From Ostrinia nubilalis (taxonomy: Eukaryota; Arthropoda; Insecta; Lepidoptera; Crambidae): a stretch of 64,000 nt of DNA. Shown piece by piece: positions 48,790-61,039 of this stretch; position 1 is the first letter of the stretch, and each line of letters begins with the position of its first letter. Made by a program: the position numbers and the translations under genes. The notes beneath the pieces were generated by a model that saw only the letters and a program-made list of their open reading frames with translations, did no database searches and had not been told where the DNA came from. The stretch spans positions 10,302,001 to 10,366,000 of the forward strand of contig NC_087095.1 in the NCBI RefSeq assembly GCF_963855985.1. The letters run 5' to 3'.

Positions 48790-49803
48790 CATAGCTGGGC
48801 ACCGTTAATCAAATAGTTAACTTCGTTAATCGTTAAACCGTTAATAAAAAAATTAACTTCGTTAAACGTTAAAACGTTACATTTCGCAAGATTTAACGCA
48901 AGTTAACGTTAATCGTTAATCCGTTAACACATGATAATAAAACGAAAAAAATAATTGTATGCAAGGTTCAAATAATTTCGAAAGCTTTTATCGCGCATGG
49001 AATTTATTCCTCTTTTATGTTTGCGCTATCTGTAAAATAAAGTACAACTGCATTTCAGAATAAAAGCTTGTTTTTAAAACAGTTTAAAACACTTTTTAGT
49101 AATATCTCAATCTCAGAGCCTTGGTTCACGTGGTTCAATTACAATACAATTTAGCACCAAAGTGCTCGAAAAGACAAATCCAGCAAACCCAAACTCGATA
49201 AGTTTCCACCGTTTCGTTTAGGAATTCCTATGGCCACCTCCTGACTCCATCATCAGGATCCTGGACATCATCTAGTACTAAAGTGCTCGAAAAGACAAAT
49301 CCAACGAACCCAAATTCGATGCGATGCCGCCGTTTCATTTAGGAGTTCCTATGGCCACCTCATGACTCCATCATCAGACCAGCTCAATGGTACCATAACA
49401 TTGCATTGTCATCGACATCGTATTTACATAAGTATACCAAATTTCAGCTCAATCGGTTCAGGAAAACTGGTCTTAAATTCAGTTGCAAGAGTTGTCCCAC
49501 ACATACAAACAAGTGTCGTTAATGATCTGGTTACAAAAACTGTTGTTTTGGGTTCTGGAAGTTCTGGAAGCCCGAACGTACTTGTCAGAACGCGTTTTTC
49601 TAGCGTTTTTCAGCGTGCCTGCTGTATCTTTTTGGTAAATATAGTAGGTACTGGATTAACGATTAACGGACTTAGGATAATTTAACGGAAGTTAACGAGT
49701 CCGTTAACATTTTTTAAAGTTAACTTAAAAGTTAATCCGTTAATAGAAATGTTAACTTCGTTAATTAACGATTAACGGATTAACGAGTTAATGCCCAGCT
49801 ATG
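48790..49803. mobile_element. Complete non-autonomous hAT-like transposon (1,014 bp)
   Basis: Perfect 12-bp inverted ends CATAGCTGGGCA...TGCCCAGCTATG are bordered by the 8-bp duplication ACCTTAGG (48782-48789 and 49804-49811). CATAG ends and an 8-bp duplication are classic for hAT. About 150 bp inside each end is packed with GTTAACG/CGTTAAT words in both orientations (subterminal repeats, probable transposase-binding sites). The interior includes a 121-bp tandem pair at 49160-49380. No transposase is encoded; the plus frame 49362-49685 spans repeat sequence and is not called. Confidence 0.92.
49160..49380 (+). repeat. Tandem duplication, period about 121 bp
   Basis: Two diverged units start AAGTGCTCGAAAAGACAAAT at 49160 and 49281. 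Each runs through a CCGTTTC(G/A)TTTAGGA block to CCTATGGCCACCTC and GACTCCATCATCAG. It lies within the hAT-like element. Confidence 0.85.
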
Positions 49804-49811
49804 ACCTTAGG

Positions 49812-50955
49812 TCTACTGTGTAGCATCTCTTTCTATCTATGTTTAATTTACTTTGACACTAATTCATAAGGGGAACCAAACCTGACTCTCTCCCAACGTT
49901 CAGTCATTAACCCAAAAGTCACCGGTTCGATCCCCATCAACCGCTGGATTTTAGTGGTTAACCTACTTCTATTAATCAACGACTATTAAAGTTAAGTTTT
50001 AATTACCTACCTGTAAAGATTAATAAAGAGATAATAAATTATGAAAGAGATGCCAAGAAATCTGTTCTCAAAGGTAAGATATCAAATCAGTACTTTTAAA
50101 ACGAACTACCAACACTACCCTTATCAGTTTCGCTTAAATTTCATAGGAAATAATTTATTTTGTGTAGACATCCAACGCGCCCATTTTAATTAAGAAATAA
50201 ATTAATCAGTTTCAAAATCTTGATATTTTAGGAGCTGTAATTTACTTAGAATCAGAAAGTCTTTGAAGTCAAAAATAAGTTTTGGTTAATTCACGGTTGG
50301 ATGAATAGCACACTAATGGTTCTAGAAACAACTCTGCGATTCCAGAGCTATTCTGGTCCACCCGAACGCGCAATAATAATGAAACACGACTGGGCTGTTA
50401 ATTGGTCGCCTGCCGGATTAATTAGACCAGCTCGTACAGATCGATACAGCTCACAAAGCATTCTTGTCGTTCAGGCACTGATGGAAGTTGAAACACTCCT
50501 TTCGGTTTGATATCTCTGACTCCGACTTCAACATTTGGAGAGCTGGGAGCAAACGGTGATCTTTCACCGATTAAATTAGTAACATTCTTCTTAGGTCGTA
50601 CAATTAAGGCCACAACCAAGTCGTTATTATACAAACTAATAAGTAATTTGTGGCCTATTTCAGACGTCTGGGCTGACTTTGACTGAAATTAGTCTTCATT
50701 CACGTTATCTTAGCGCTGGTTTCTGTCTGGATTAATATTAAATTGATTGCTAAAGTAATAATGGCCAGTTATGTAAACGTGCCGTAGTTTGTGGAATTTG
50801 TTACAGTCTGATTTAATTCTACAGCGATTGATAAAACAATCGGAATTCATTAGCACACTTTAAGAAGTTGTTACGTAAACGTTACAATTTATTGAATATC
50901 TATCATGTTATGAATAATTTTATAGTCTAAACTAATATCTCGTCAGCTCGTCTAA
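49812..50955. other. Unique non-coding DNA
   Basis: A tRNA B-box-like GGTTCGATCCCC at 49922-49933 has no convincing A box or cloverleaf upstream. The overlapping frames at 50301-50634 show no domain. Confidence 0.45.
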
Positions 50956-50960
50956 ATAAA

Positions 50961-51091
50961 ACGGTGTTCATTGCTGAACACAGGTCTTCATCAAAGATTT
51001 CCACAACCCCCAGGCCTGCGTTACCCGCATCCAGCCAGGTGCATCCCGCGACCTTTACTAGATCGTCAGTCCACCGAGTAGGAACATAATA
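50961..51091 (-). mobile_element. RTE-type LINE relic, decayed
   Basis: The minus strand reads PTRWTDDLVKVAGCTWLDAG in one frame, the WTDD...AG-x-x-W block of RTE-clade C-termini. The remainder (CAGGCCTGGG, TGGAAATCTTTGATGAAG, TTCAGCAATGAACA) matches the nucleotide order seen at 37669-37796 but is frameshifted. Confidence 0.75.
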
Positions 51092-51260
51092 TAATATCTA
51101 TGTATATTCGTGATTCGTTTCTTTTGTTAAAGTCTGATTATAGCCGAAAACTAAACTATCCTATTTTAAACAATAATAACATTTATTCTGTATCCATTCC
51201 ATTTCAGGTCGTACAGCAATTAGTTATTCATAAATAAAATCGGGAAATGCATTTAACAGT

Positions 51261-51327
51261 GCATAAGCCGACAGTGGGCAGCGACGGCGCATCGCGATAG
51301 GCGCAGCACGCGTCGCTAATGAGCCGG
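51261..51327 (+). repeat. GC-rich direct repeat, copy 1
   Basis: GCATAAGCCGACAG...GCGCATCGCGATAG...GCTAATGAG. The copy at 51945-52020 has TGCATAAAACTGCGGCCGAC, GCGCATCGCGATAG and GCTAATGACG in the same order. A weaker third match starts at 52250. Confidence 0.5.
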
Positions 51328-51579
51328 CGACGGAGATAAAACCTAATTTACTGCCGCTGGCTAAGCGCCGCTGCCGGGTGTACACAGTGCGAGATACCCG
51401 GGCCAGTGGATATAAAGGTTCACTATTGATAACTAATTTGAAAATGATACAATAGTGTTTGCTTTGAAGTTATCATTCACCAAATGTTAATGTAAATGTC
51501 TGTTTCATATTTTTTTCGTTTAAAGTGCATGTTCAACGAAAAATAGAAGTAGGCACGGTACTGGCTGTAATTTTGAGTT

Positions 51580-51760
51580 ATCAACATCATCATTTTCCAG
51601 CTTATGCCAGGACTAATGAAAAAATAACTTCCCAAGGAATGCAAAGCTCGACTGCCGCTTTTTTCATCCAGCCGCTACAAGTTATCTTCTTGAGGTCGTT
51701 AGTCCATCGGACAGGTAGGTGTTTTACGCTACGTTTGCTGAGACGTTGCCTTCATTCGAA
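51580..51760 (-). mobile_element. RTE-type LINE relic, decayed
   Basis: The minus strand contains LPVRWTNDLKKITCSGWMKK, related to the WTDDL-K-x-x-x-G-x-W-(M/L) block, and ends with an ATGATGATG-type tail (CATCATCAT at about 51585). Same orientation as the relic at 50961-51091. Confidence 0.75.
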
Positions 51761-51944
51761 TATTGAGTAATTTTGATAAATATCATCGTCACAGCTTTCT
51801 TACTATCTTTCGGTTTAGAAGACACATTTGCAAAAAAGCGCGTTAATTCATCCATTCACAACAATATCATGTCATCTCATCAGTTAAGTGCTCGGCTGCG
51901 CTTGCACACGTCCGAATTCGCGAATGGGTAGTATTTTCATTTGT

Positions 51945-52020
51945 TTAATGCATAAAACTGCGGCCGACGATATCGCGACAGCGCATCGCGATAGCCGCTA
52001 ATGACGTCTGGCTCGGCGCG
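51945..52020 (+). repeat. GC-rich direct repeat, copy 2
   Basis: Second copy of the GCATAA...GCGCATCGCGATAG...GCTAATGA pattern, about 690 bp from the first. Confidence 0.5.
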
Positions 52021-55000
52021 AAACTGTACTGTAGTTTTATTTCGAGATATACAACAAATTCCAAACCGCTGGTTTTCATTTATAAAATTGCTTAGTCTAT
52101 GTATATCGGAAACAACACATTTTAATACGAAATTGAAATGGTCTAATCTCAGAACTTTTATTTTTCCATTAAAATCTCAGTTATCTAGAATTGATTTGCC
52201 AGATGTAGGTCAAATTTTGAGATTACATGTATGCATGTGTTAGAAGTAACTTGTTTAATAATGCATAAAGCTGCTGCAGCGGGCTCCCAATTTTTAAACA
52301 CACCCCTTAACCAAATAAGCATACCTTCCAGCCCGTTTCTATGAATGAATAAAGAACTCTTTCAGAGAACTCTCGACCTCAAACGGCAAGGTGAATTTTC
52401 GGCCAAATCTGTAATGGCCCCATAAAAATTTCATTTACATGATTTAGTCATTTATTATTTAAAAACCCCACACTTTATTCATTTGTGTATTCACAGCATA
52501 GCGTAATTTCTGCTGTGCACCAGACTGATTTTAGAGGCGTGTTATATGAGAACGTGATGTTATTGGCTCATGAGCTCGTTTGTAGTACATGTTAATAACG
52601 TTAGTAGCTTTTAATGTTTGGAATATCAGCGTAAAGATTTAATATACTCCAATAGTGCAGTGGCGCAGTGATAGGGATGAGTGCAAAGGGTTCTGGGATA
52701 AATTTTTATTACGCTATAATTTACAAAACGATATTTTTTTAAATTGGCTTAGGGTGTGCTAACGGACGCCTCTAGCATAAATAATCGCTGCCTGGTATCC
52801 CGAAGTCTAGGGGAAAAGTTTTTTATTTTGAGACCATGATAATATAATTGGTGTTGTGCCTACTATCTTGTGCATACTTAAGTATTCCGGACAATAATGT
52901 AGAGTGGCGGTAAAAAGACAGATCCAGCCATGTCTGCGTACTGTTCGTTATTGAAACTTTTTTATTTCATTTGTTAGGCTCCATATTTAACAAACCAAAC
53001 AGAGTAAAGCTGATCATCACCGTCTATTGATGCACCGCCCGACGCGCCCCGCATGCCAATGTGGCGCTTTCCACAGAGATACGTAGGTATACCACCTTTC
53101 TGCTTGTTAATATTGCTTATCCGTATCCTACACCACAGTAGGTAAAGTTATAAAGCTTAAAACCCAAGCGAGTCGTTCATTGTAGAGAAATTTCGTGGTA
53201 AACGTACCATAAATTTTATGCTCAGGGCAAAGTTAGTGAATAAATTTCCGTGTCTCTGTTTATTATAAGCTGGGAAAGTTCTCTGCGAGTTGTTGCGTAA
53301 TCAACTTCACGAATGTGGATCTCGGTTCACTGATTGTAAGGCACCTAACATGTGAATAGACGCAAACATTGTTTTGAGGCTAACTTGTTGTGTTCTACAA
53401 ACCGCAAATTAATGTCGACACCCCAAAATTTTGATTCGAAACGCAATACAATAATTTATCAAAATAGGAAGCCAAAAAGTTACATAGAAATAATAATAAG
53501 TAGGTAGGTATATGAAATCATAGAATAGATTTTCTTTTTATATGTCTGTAAGAAAATAAAGTAAATGCTAAGTGCGTAGGTGTGACAGAAAATTGTCTAT
53601 TTTTGGCTGTAAGAGACTATGAGTTAACAATACATTTTTGTATGACGCGTTTGGATCTCTACCTAAAAACGTCTTGGTTTCCGCTTAGATCTAGTCATAT
53701 TCCTTAGGGTTTCTTAACATCTGACGTAGGTACCTATTTTCAGAGTAAGTGGTTCTTTCCTGTATATTTTCCGGACATGGTTGAAGCCTGAAATAGAGGC
53801 AATTTGAAATTTACCTATTTAAGAAAAAAGACAGTCGGCATTTTTCTAAATTTTGAAAATTAGCATAAAAATACACATGCAATGAAGATAATTTTCTCGG
53901 GTTGGGTAATTTAGAGCGGCTCGTGCCGGCGACCGCTGTGGGTAACTCAGTTTGAAACCAGCTGTTGAAGTTTTTCTCTTTTTGTCTTTTGCACAAAGTT
54001 ATTACAATTTTTAACTTCGCCAAGTGGTGTAATTCCAAGGGCTCAGTTATGGCAATAAGAAGAAAATTGCCCGTACTTTTATAACCAACTCACTACATTT
54101 TAGTTTAGTTTGTAAAGAGCTCAGCACCAGTGGGCAACTAAAACTGAAGCTAGTTTAAATTGTTGCAGATTTCAAATGTTAATTCATAAATTTGTGATAA
54201 TAGCGAGGAAAATAACAACCGCTGCAGCGCTTCTACTAATAATTACTAATTCTCTGTTACTAATGACCGCTACAATATGCGTAATCATAATTTAACGTAT
54301 TGTAGTTTTACTAAACTATTTATTTATTAGCAGTAGGTATACTATAACTTAAATAGCTTGTTAACTCTTTTTCGTCTTAATTACTGTTGTATGCACTATA
54401 ACGTACATCAAAATCTTTTTATTATATAAATTAAACATCGGAATTGAGAAAAAAATATTGTTAATGCAAGAATAGAAATATCCATATCAAATATTTTCAT
54501 GTTGAACATTTTGCTACAAGTCTTGGACATGAGTAATTGATGTAAAAACTGGGTGAAACCGTAAAGCTACATTAGTGCAAAAGTTTTAAACAGTGCTCTT
54601 GACCTATAATGGAGTTTCAACCACATTTCTACTCCTCTAGTTCAAACTACTAAACAAATTGGGCTACGCTAATATTTTTCTCGAATTTGCTTTAAAAAGT
54701 AAGTAAGTTAGACGTAGGTAGTTGAGCCTTATAGAGTTTGACTTATGACTTACTCGGTTTGGAATTCCCGGGTTCACATCTCACATGGGAAGCGAAAAAA
54801 ACTATTTCTGTAATTCTTCGTTCGTTTGAACCAAATAAACAATTTTTCTTTCTTCTTTCTTCTTCTTTCTTCGGATACTTTTTTTATTACAGTCTAAAAT
54901 CAAATTATGGCAGTTCATTTTGATATTTCTATTGTTTCTACGCGGATGACTAAAAACAAAAGGATTCACATGAATTGCACTTTTAACAAATTGGTAGGTT

Positions 55001-58000
55001 TGGTTTATTTCATAATTAAAAACACATTTCGGTCCACTGCGAGCGACGCGGTAGTGCGTGCAGGCGGGCAGCTGATACCGCGCGGGAAAACTAAATTATT
55101 CCCTAGAAACAATTCAAAATGTATTTGGACTGTAACCTTCATTATTTTGCAGTACGCGTAAAACTTTTACACACAGTTATTGTTGAAAATGTGGAGTATT
55201 ATATGTATACTACATATAGCCTTTTTAAGTCGATAATTTCCTAGAAAAAGCTCTTTCAGGTGTAACCACATCGCTAATATAAATAGATATATTCATAAGT
55301 AAAACATATTAGATTAATAATGGAAAATTATCAGGCGTTCAAAATCATTAATTAGCTAGGTACCTACTAATAATAATAATATAGTTTTCAACCATCTTGT
55401 AAAGACGTAGATACTCCTAAAGTGTGTTTTCGGTGTTCTCGAAACTACGAAACAAGAGTAAATACTTAGGTAATTTTGTGGGAAAACGTATTCTGTCCTA
55501 AACCCATTTACGCGGTATCCATCAGGCGCGATTGGGGTCAAAAGTAAACCCACCAAAAATCTCGCACAACATACATTTGGAGAGAGTTGGACCTTGTGAA
55601 AGTAAAAACCATGGAGTCTTTCTTGATTTGTGAGTTTCGAAATCGATAGGCCTTATTATTTAATATTAATCCTTCAAGCTCCGCGAATCTAGACACAATA
55701 GATAATCAATTGTTATGACATTAATAGACATTAGAACCTTCGTCATCTTCGTACTTACTTAGTTGAAATGAGGGGTGTGCTGCGTCATGTTGTTATTTTA
55801 TAACAGTAGCTGTCTATTTTTTTTTTACTAAATAATATATTATATAGATGTCATTAGTGAATGATTCATTTTAACTTTAATTTTTTTTATTCAAGGTTTA
55901 TAACATTAAAAAGTAACTCTGTCCAAGAGTTTATCTGTAAAAAGGAACTCACGCAATAAGGCAGTTTAGGACATCGATAAATGAAAAACGTATGTGAAAT
56001 AAAACTAATGTTCAAGGTAAATGCTTCTATGCTTTTCGTAGACTGGCGGAGCTCATTTGCGCAATCCAGGGTAAGGTGTACGTGATATCACAACACAGAC
56101 AAATTGACAAATAAGCTAGTAATCAGTCTTCCCGCGCTAATACTTGCGAGGAGGTATTATTTAGAGTGACGTTTACGTGGGCTTTGTTAGTTCACCTGTT
56201 ACATAGGAAATGATTAATGAGCCTTATTACTTCTGTGAGATAAATTAAACGTAGCTAGGTAACTAACTATTCGGGTTTTTGCTAGAGAAATGTGTAATTC
56301 TAGTAAAGAGTGTTATGATACTTATGATTCATGCTTTACAGTAGGAATGATGAATGGAAGTTTCAAGAGTGAGGCTGTGGTTGGACAGTGCGTGCATACG
56401 ATTAAAGAATTAGAAGGATTTAGGTATAACTACGCGTCGCCACTCATAAAAAAAACAATGTGTTGGATATGTCGTTTTAGGCTACGAGCCGATTTCCCAA
56501 CCATCAGGATTTTAAGATCATCACCTGACTTTTAATAATACTCGTCAATGGATCTACTTATTAACGTTATGCTGTTAAGGTTCCTGAAAATGCTAAAGCA
56601 ATGGTATTTCCCTAATGAACTTGTCATTAAAGAACCGGCAAAATCGAATTCGACATCAGATTATAAATGGAAGTGACATGAAAGAACAGCTCTGGCGAAG
56701 CCTCAAAACACTATTAAGGCACTTATTATTCAAACAGCACACGTACACGGCGTGGCAAACGGAAAAATCCAATTAACTTCATACGAAGAGTTCCAAACGA
56801 AACGCCGCACGCCTGGCGCTCCACGCTCCGCCCCATGCCGCTGCCTCACGCCGGCTCTCACTCTCCACGCCACTCAAACTAACGACTACTTTTCAATAAC
56901 ATTAATGGAATAAACCCTACCGTATTAGTTTATTACTCCAACGTTACCCCAGACTAACACCCCTCTGTTTAAATTGAAAGAATTACTTCGCTTAATTACA
57001 AACACCGAAACTTCTTAAAAAAATATTACTTACTTACTCAATGCTTTTAAGTACCTATTTTAATATCGTTAAATGAAATTAATAGCACCTAAATGTGGCG
57101 GCCACAGGCGATATTTAAAAGTTTTCATTAGGCACAAAGGATGGATAAAACACAACTATCAAGAAAGCTCAGCCGTAGGATAGTTCACTTGGGAATCCGA
57201 AGCTAATTCAAGAAGCTGCAGCAATTTAATAAAATTGTTACTTGGTTTAAGTATTAGACCTTTCAAATTATTAACAGTAGGTAGGTAGGGAGTCAAAAAT
57301 ATGTTAAGTAAATTGCCATGTAAATAACAAAGGCAAGAAGCAGCACACCTAAATTGAACTTTTTATTAAGGTGACAATAAAAGAATCCATTTACGAATCA
57401 AGGATTCACAATGCGGACAAAAGTCAGCGAACGTTTTTGGAATGCAAATTATTGATTGCATTCATTGTCAGGGCGGTGTTTCATGCGATGGGGTCAGGCG
57501 ACCTGTCATTTGCCATGGGATTTACACCCCTTATCGTCTCGGCCGTCGCCTGTCAAATTACCGCCAGCCCTCCCCTCATTTGTCAGTAAACAAATGAGCG
57601 TAGTATCTTTACCTGCATATTGTGCGCTTGAATCATTTTTGATACTGTCCATTTCCGACGTATTCACACGCGTAGACCTATTTTAATGTAATTCCGTTAT
57701 AATGATTTCGATCATATCCCTTATGTCGCTTATGTCACGTGGACCATACTCTATTGATCTATTGACACAGACGTACCTATTCATTAAACGTGAATGTAGT
57801 TACGAGATTATCACATGATATTGACTTAAGATGCAATTTATTTATACGATATAATATCATTATATTGCTATTTAATTTATGAAAACATTTATCCATTCCG
57901 AACCAATGAAATTATAGTTCCAAACTATCAAAAACATTCTCATGTCTGAAATATTTTTATCGAATACTTCTATATACGGCGATATTGGAATAATACGAAA

Positions 58001-59330
58001 GAATAAATTGTGGATTCGGAGAGCATTAGGTACATGTAGCTTCAAGACGGTGAAAAGACATTTACGTTTGATACGGAAAATATGACAACGTAGCAAATAA
58101 CATTGATTCGCCTATTCAAGGCAAATCGTTACTCTCCAGGGAGGTGGAAATAGTGAGGCAGCGTCGCAACCGCGCTGGACTTATCTGAAATTTCCGGTCG
58201 TTGACGCGCGCGCAATGAGCCCGTCCGTCACTTTTGCTGTCATTCATTGCCTTTTTCGACTCCATCTTCAAATCTCATCCTTGTTTCCTTAATTAATAAG
58301 TCGACTTATCATCTCAGTCGTTTCCATAATCTGATGCTTTCAATTCATTTCGTTTTTTGTTTTATAGTTAATCCAACAGTGATATTTTTCTTTGAAGAAA
58401 AATTACTTACTTCGAATATTTGAACCAATATTAAATTTCAATCTTTCAAAGCTGTTTGTACAGACTTGCCCGAATAGGTATTGAATTTTAATACTACTTA
58501 TATTTTCAATCTTGTGTATTTACCTAGCGGTTTCACAGTGATTAATTAAAGTCAATGTTTTATTTTAACACATAAAGATTTCGTACGTATTTGATCAATT
58601 ATTTATTCTTAATTTGCAAAAGTTTTTAATATATTCTCGTCACATTTTATAGGTAGAAGGACAACCGTGTTTGTAATATGATAAAGCATAAGCCGGCCAT
58701 TGCCGCTATGGTTTCCCTGTCAATTAGGTAATTTAGTATGCTAATTACCCGAATGACACACGACCGGTGTCAAACGCTGATCAGCACAAAGGGTCGCAGG
58801 AGTGGGCGATTAGCGCGCGCGGCGGCGGCGAGCCTTTTATCGCGCGCAGGCAGCCCGCGCCTCCACAAATATTATCGCTGTTCCAAATTAAATCAGAAAT
58901 CGACGCCTTTTCACTGTTATTGATTTACCCATTTCGTACCCTAGAGCGGCCGCGCCAAATTGTGAATGGATGCCTACTCCGCACGCGGATTATTTTGGAG
59001 GAACGATGATCCACACATTGATATTCCATTTCGAGCCAAAGTGAACCTTGTTACTTCATGTCTGGAATAGGTGTTCCATACTATCTATAGTTACGGTGCT
59101 CTACATAATAGTGTCTTTATCTCCAGTGATTGGTATATAAAGGGAAAGGAAATTTTCGTCTTGGTTTGAATACGCTGCTCAATATCGCTCAACCATTTTA
59201 CACATAGATACCTACATGTTAAATTGTACGAGGCCTATTTGGAATAGGAATTCATATTGTTATTAGTAAAATACTAAAGGTAGGTATTTATATTATGAAA
59301 TTACAAAGTATGTACTTAGGTAACTCAAAA
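52021..59330. other. Long unique non-coding block, no gene recognised
   Basis: No frame shows a domain. A possible decayed tRNA-derived SINE head lies at 52657 (TGGCGCAGTGATAGGGAT resembles an A box, with GGGTTCTGGGAT as a poor B box). GC-rich islands at about 55030-55100, 56750-56880, 57470-57590 and 58745-58960 could be conserved elements. A pyrimidine run (TTCTTTCTTCTTTC) lies at 54847-54874. Confidence 0.45.
54725..54880 (+). repeat. Possible SINE fragment
   Basis: GGAATTCCCGGGTTCACATCTCACATGGGAAGCG includes a B-box-like GGTTCACATCTC (shown in part) and is followed after about 60 bp by a TTCTTTCTTC pyrimidine tract. I recall similar sequence in lepidopteran SINE copies, but no A box is visible and no second copy is in the window. 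Confidence 0.3.
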
Positions 59331-59335
59331 ATGCA

Positions 59336-59440
59336 AATCAAATCAAATCACTTTATTCCAGTATCCCAAATCACAAATTCTACAGAAACATATGTCACTT
59401 AGCAATTTGCATCTAGGTATGCTCTAGCTTAGATTAATTG
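59336..59440 (-). mobile_element. Possible LINE 3' end
   Basis: On the minus strand GGAATAAAGTGATTTGATTT and GATTTGCATT form an AATAAA signal followed by (TGATT)n, a tail type found in Jockey-like LINEs. No coding sequence remains upstream. Confidence 0.4.
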
Positions 59441-60840
59441 TCAACGATACATTGTTTAGGTATAGGCTAGTTGCTAGTATAGATGACTTAATTAACTTGT
59501 GTTAAATTAATCGCGTCATTACGCTTTAATGAAACATTAACGAACATAGATACAGCTGCTCTGATATTAGAGATCATCTTAGGCTATTTAGTTTTAGCTA
59601 TCATATCTAGTATTTAAGTACGCAGGCACCTTCTGAAACTTGCCAAGCTAAAATTATAAATTGTGGTCTTACCCTACTTAAAAGTATTATTTGTGTTACG
59701 TACACAGTTTTCGAGAGACGCACTCTACCTAGTAGTAGTACGTAGCAGTTATTTTAAAATTTTATGAGTAAGGTTTTTTCAAGTAATCTGTGTAACTAGG
59801 ACTCTCCACGATTAAACCTTTAATGCGCGTTCGGCAATGACGATTATAAAGTTTCCACTTGGAAGCTTTTGAAACGATTGCCTAAAATATAACCTTTTGT
59901 AGAGTTCACGCTTGCACTGCTCCTAGCGGCCGGGATATCTTTTGTTAAGCCCGATTTAGGTACAAAACACAATGCCGTCACGTTATCTCAACCGAGCGTT
60001 TGTTACATGTGAGACAGTATTTTTGAAATTCAGACAATTTTAAAGCTTCTAAACGTAAATGGTTTTGCACACAGAACGCTATTATTCCAATCAAAATGCC
60101 TGGAATATAATATATGGGGAATGTTCGTAGCCAAAATCGGAAAACATATTATTACAAATAGTTACTCTGAAGTGAATATTTTTTCCGTTTCTTCAGTAAA
60201 ATAACACGAATGTTTGATTTAAGATCAATATATTCACAGTTTTTTCTGAACAGACTCAGAGCAACAGCTTAAAAGATTTGTGAAACTTCGCAAAAACATG
60301 GGTATGAATTGCAAAATAAGTCCATTATCTCCGATAATTTATGGTTCCTCATCTTTCAACTCAAACTGCCCCCGGTCTGTCCACACTGAAATAGTGTTTC
60401 TCTAAACATTATATTTTATGTAATGGTAACTTCTATTACACGTTCAATTAGTGTGATTTGTGTAGTAGAGTTAAAATAAGTTCACTTCTTTTGTTGTGGT
60501 GTAAATCACAGGTTGTTTTTAAGCTTGTTGGCGGCACGTGTAAATAATCTCCTTATTTGCATCCTTTCCCTATACATTCTCGTTAAACCCTTGCCTGAGT
60601 GGACATTATATTAAAACTTTGAAAAAATTAAAATGTATTACCCAACGGCTATAATGAGAGTCAGTATTTTCGGTACCAAACTCTGACATTTTCAGGACCT
60701 CGTACGTTATTTACATTTATAAAGCACCAACCTGTATTTTCCAGATCCAAAAATATAATCTTAACCAGGGATAATAATACCGACCAGAATATAAAACATT
60801 GCTTTAAAGGGAAAATATTTTATTTTCCTTGACTTTTCAA
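59441..60840. other. Unique non-coding DNA
   Basis: AT-rich, with no coding frame above background, no element ends and no RNA gene seen. Confidence 0.5.
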
Positions 60841-60845
60841 TTCAG

Positions 60846-61036
60846 TTTTTTTTTTATGCATAACAAGGCAGGTATTTGACCACAATCGCACCTGATGTTA
60901 AGTGGGATGCAGTCTAGGATGGTAGGTACATATCTGCCCTGTAAGTGCCTATTCACTCTCGCCTTGAAAAGGCCCGGATTATAGTTTTCGGGAAAGACAG
61001 CAGCAGGCAACGAATTCCAGTCCCTAGCTGTCTTGA
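60846..61036 (-). pseudogene. 5'-truncated LINE: C-terminal end of ORF2
   Basis: The minus strand is open and encodes KVKTARDWNSLPAAVFPENY, NPGLFKARVNRHLQGRYVPT and ILDCIPLNIRCDCGQIPALL in succession, ending in a poly-Lys stretch that is the element's A-rich tail (T10 at 60846-60855 on the plus strand). The RDWNSLP...FK-x-(R/K)-V-x-x-H-L pattern is the familiar extreme C-terminus of Jockey/CR1-group LINE polyproteins. The reverse transcriptase and endonuclease are missing, so it is a dead retroposon end. It is a different family from the intact LINE at 5768-8979, whose C-terminus lacks this motif. Confidence 0.85.
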
Positions 61037-61039
61037 CTT

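Noticed and set aside
49905..49940. tRNA-like B box GGTTCGATCCCC
   Set aside because: No A box at the proper distance and no acceptor, D or anticodon stems can be drawn, so it is at most a SINE fragment.
52657..52700. A-box-like TGGCGCAGTG
   Set aside because: No good B box and no tail, so there is not enough to call a SINE or tRNA.
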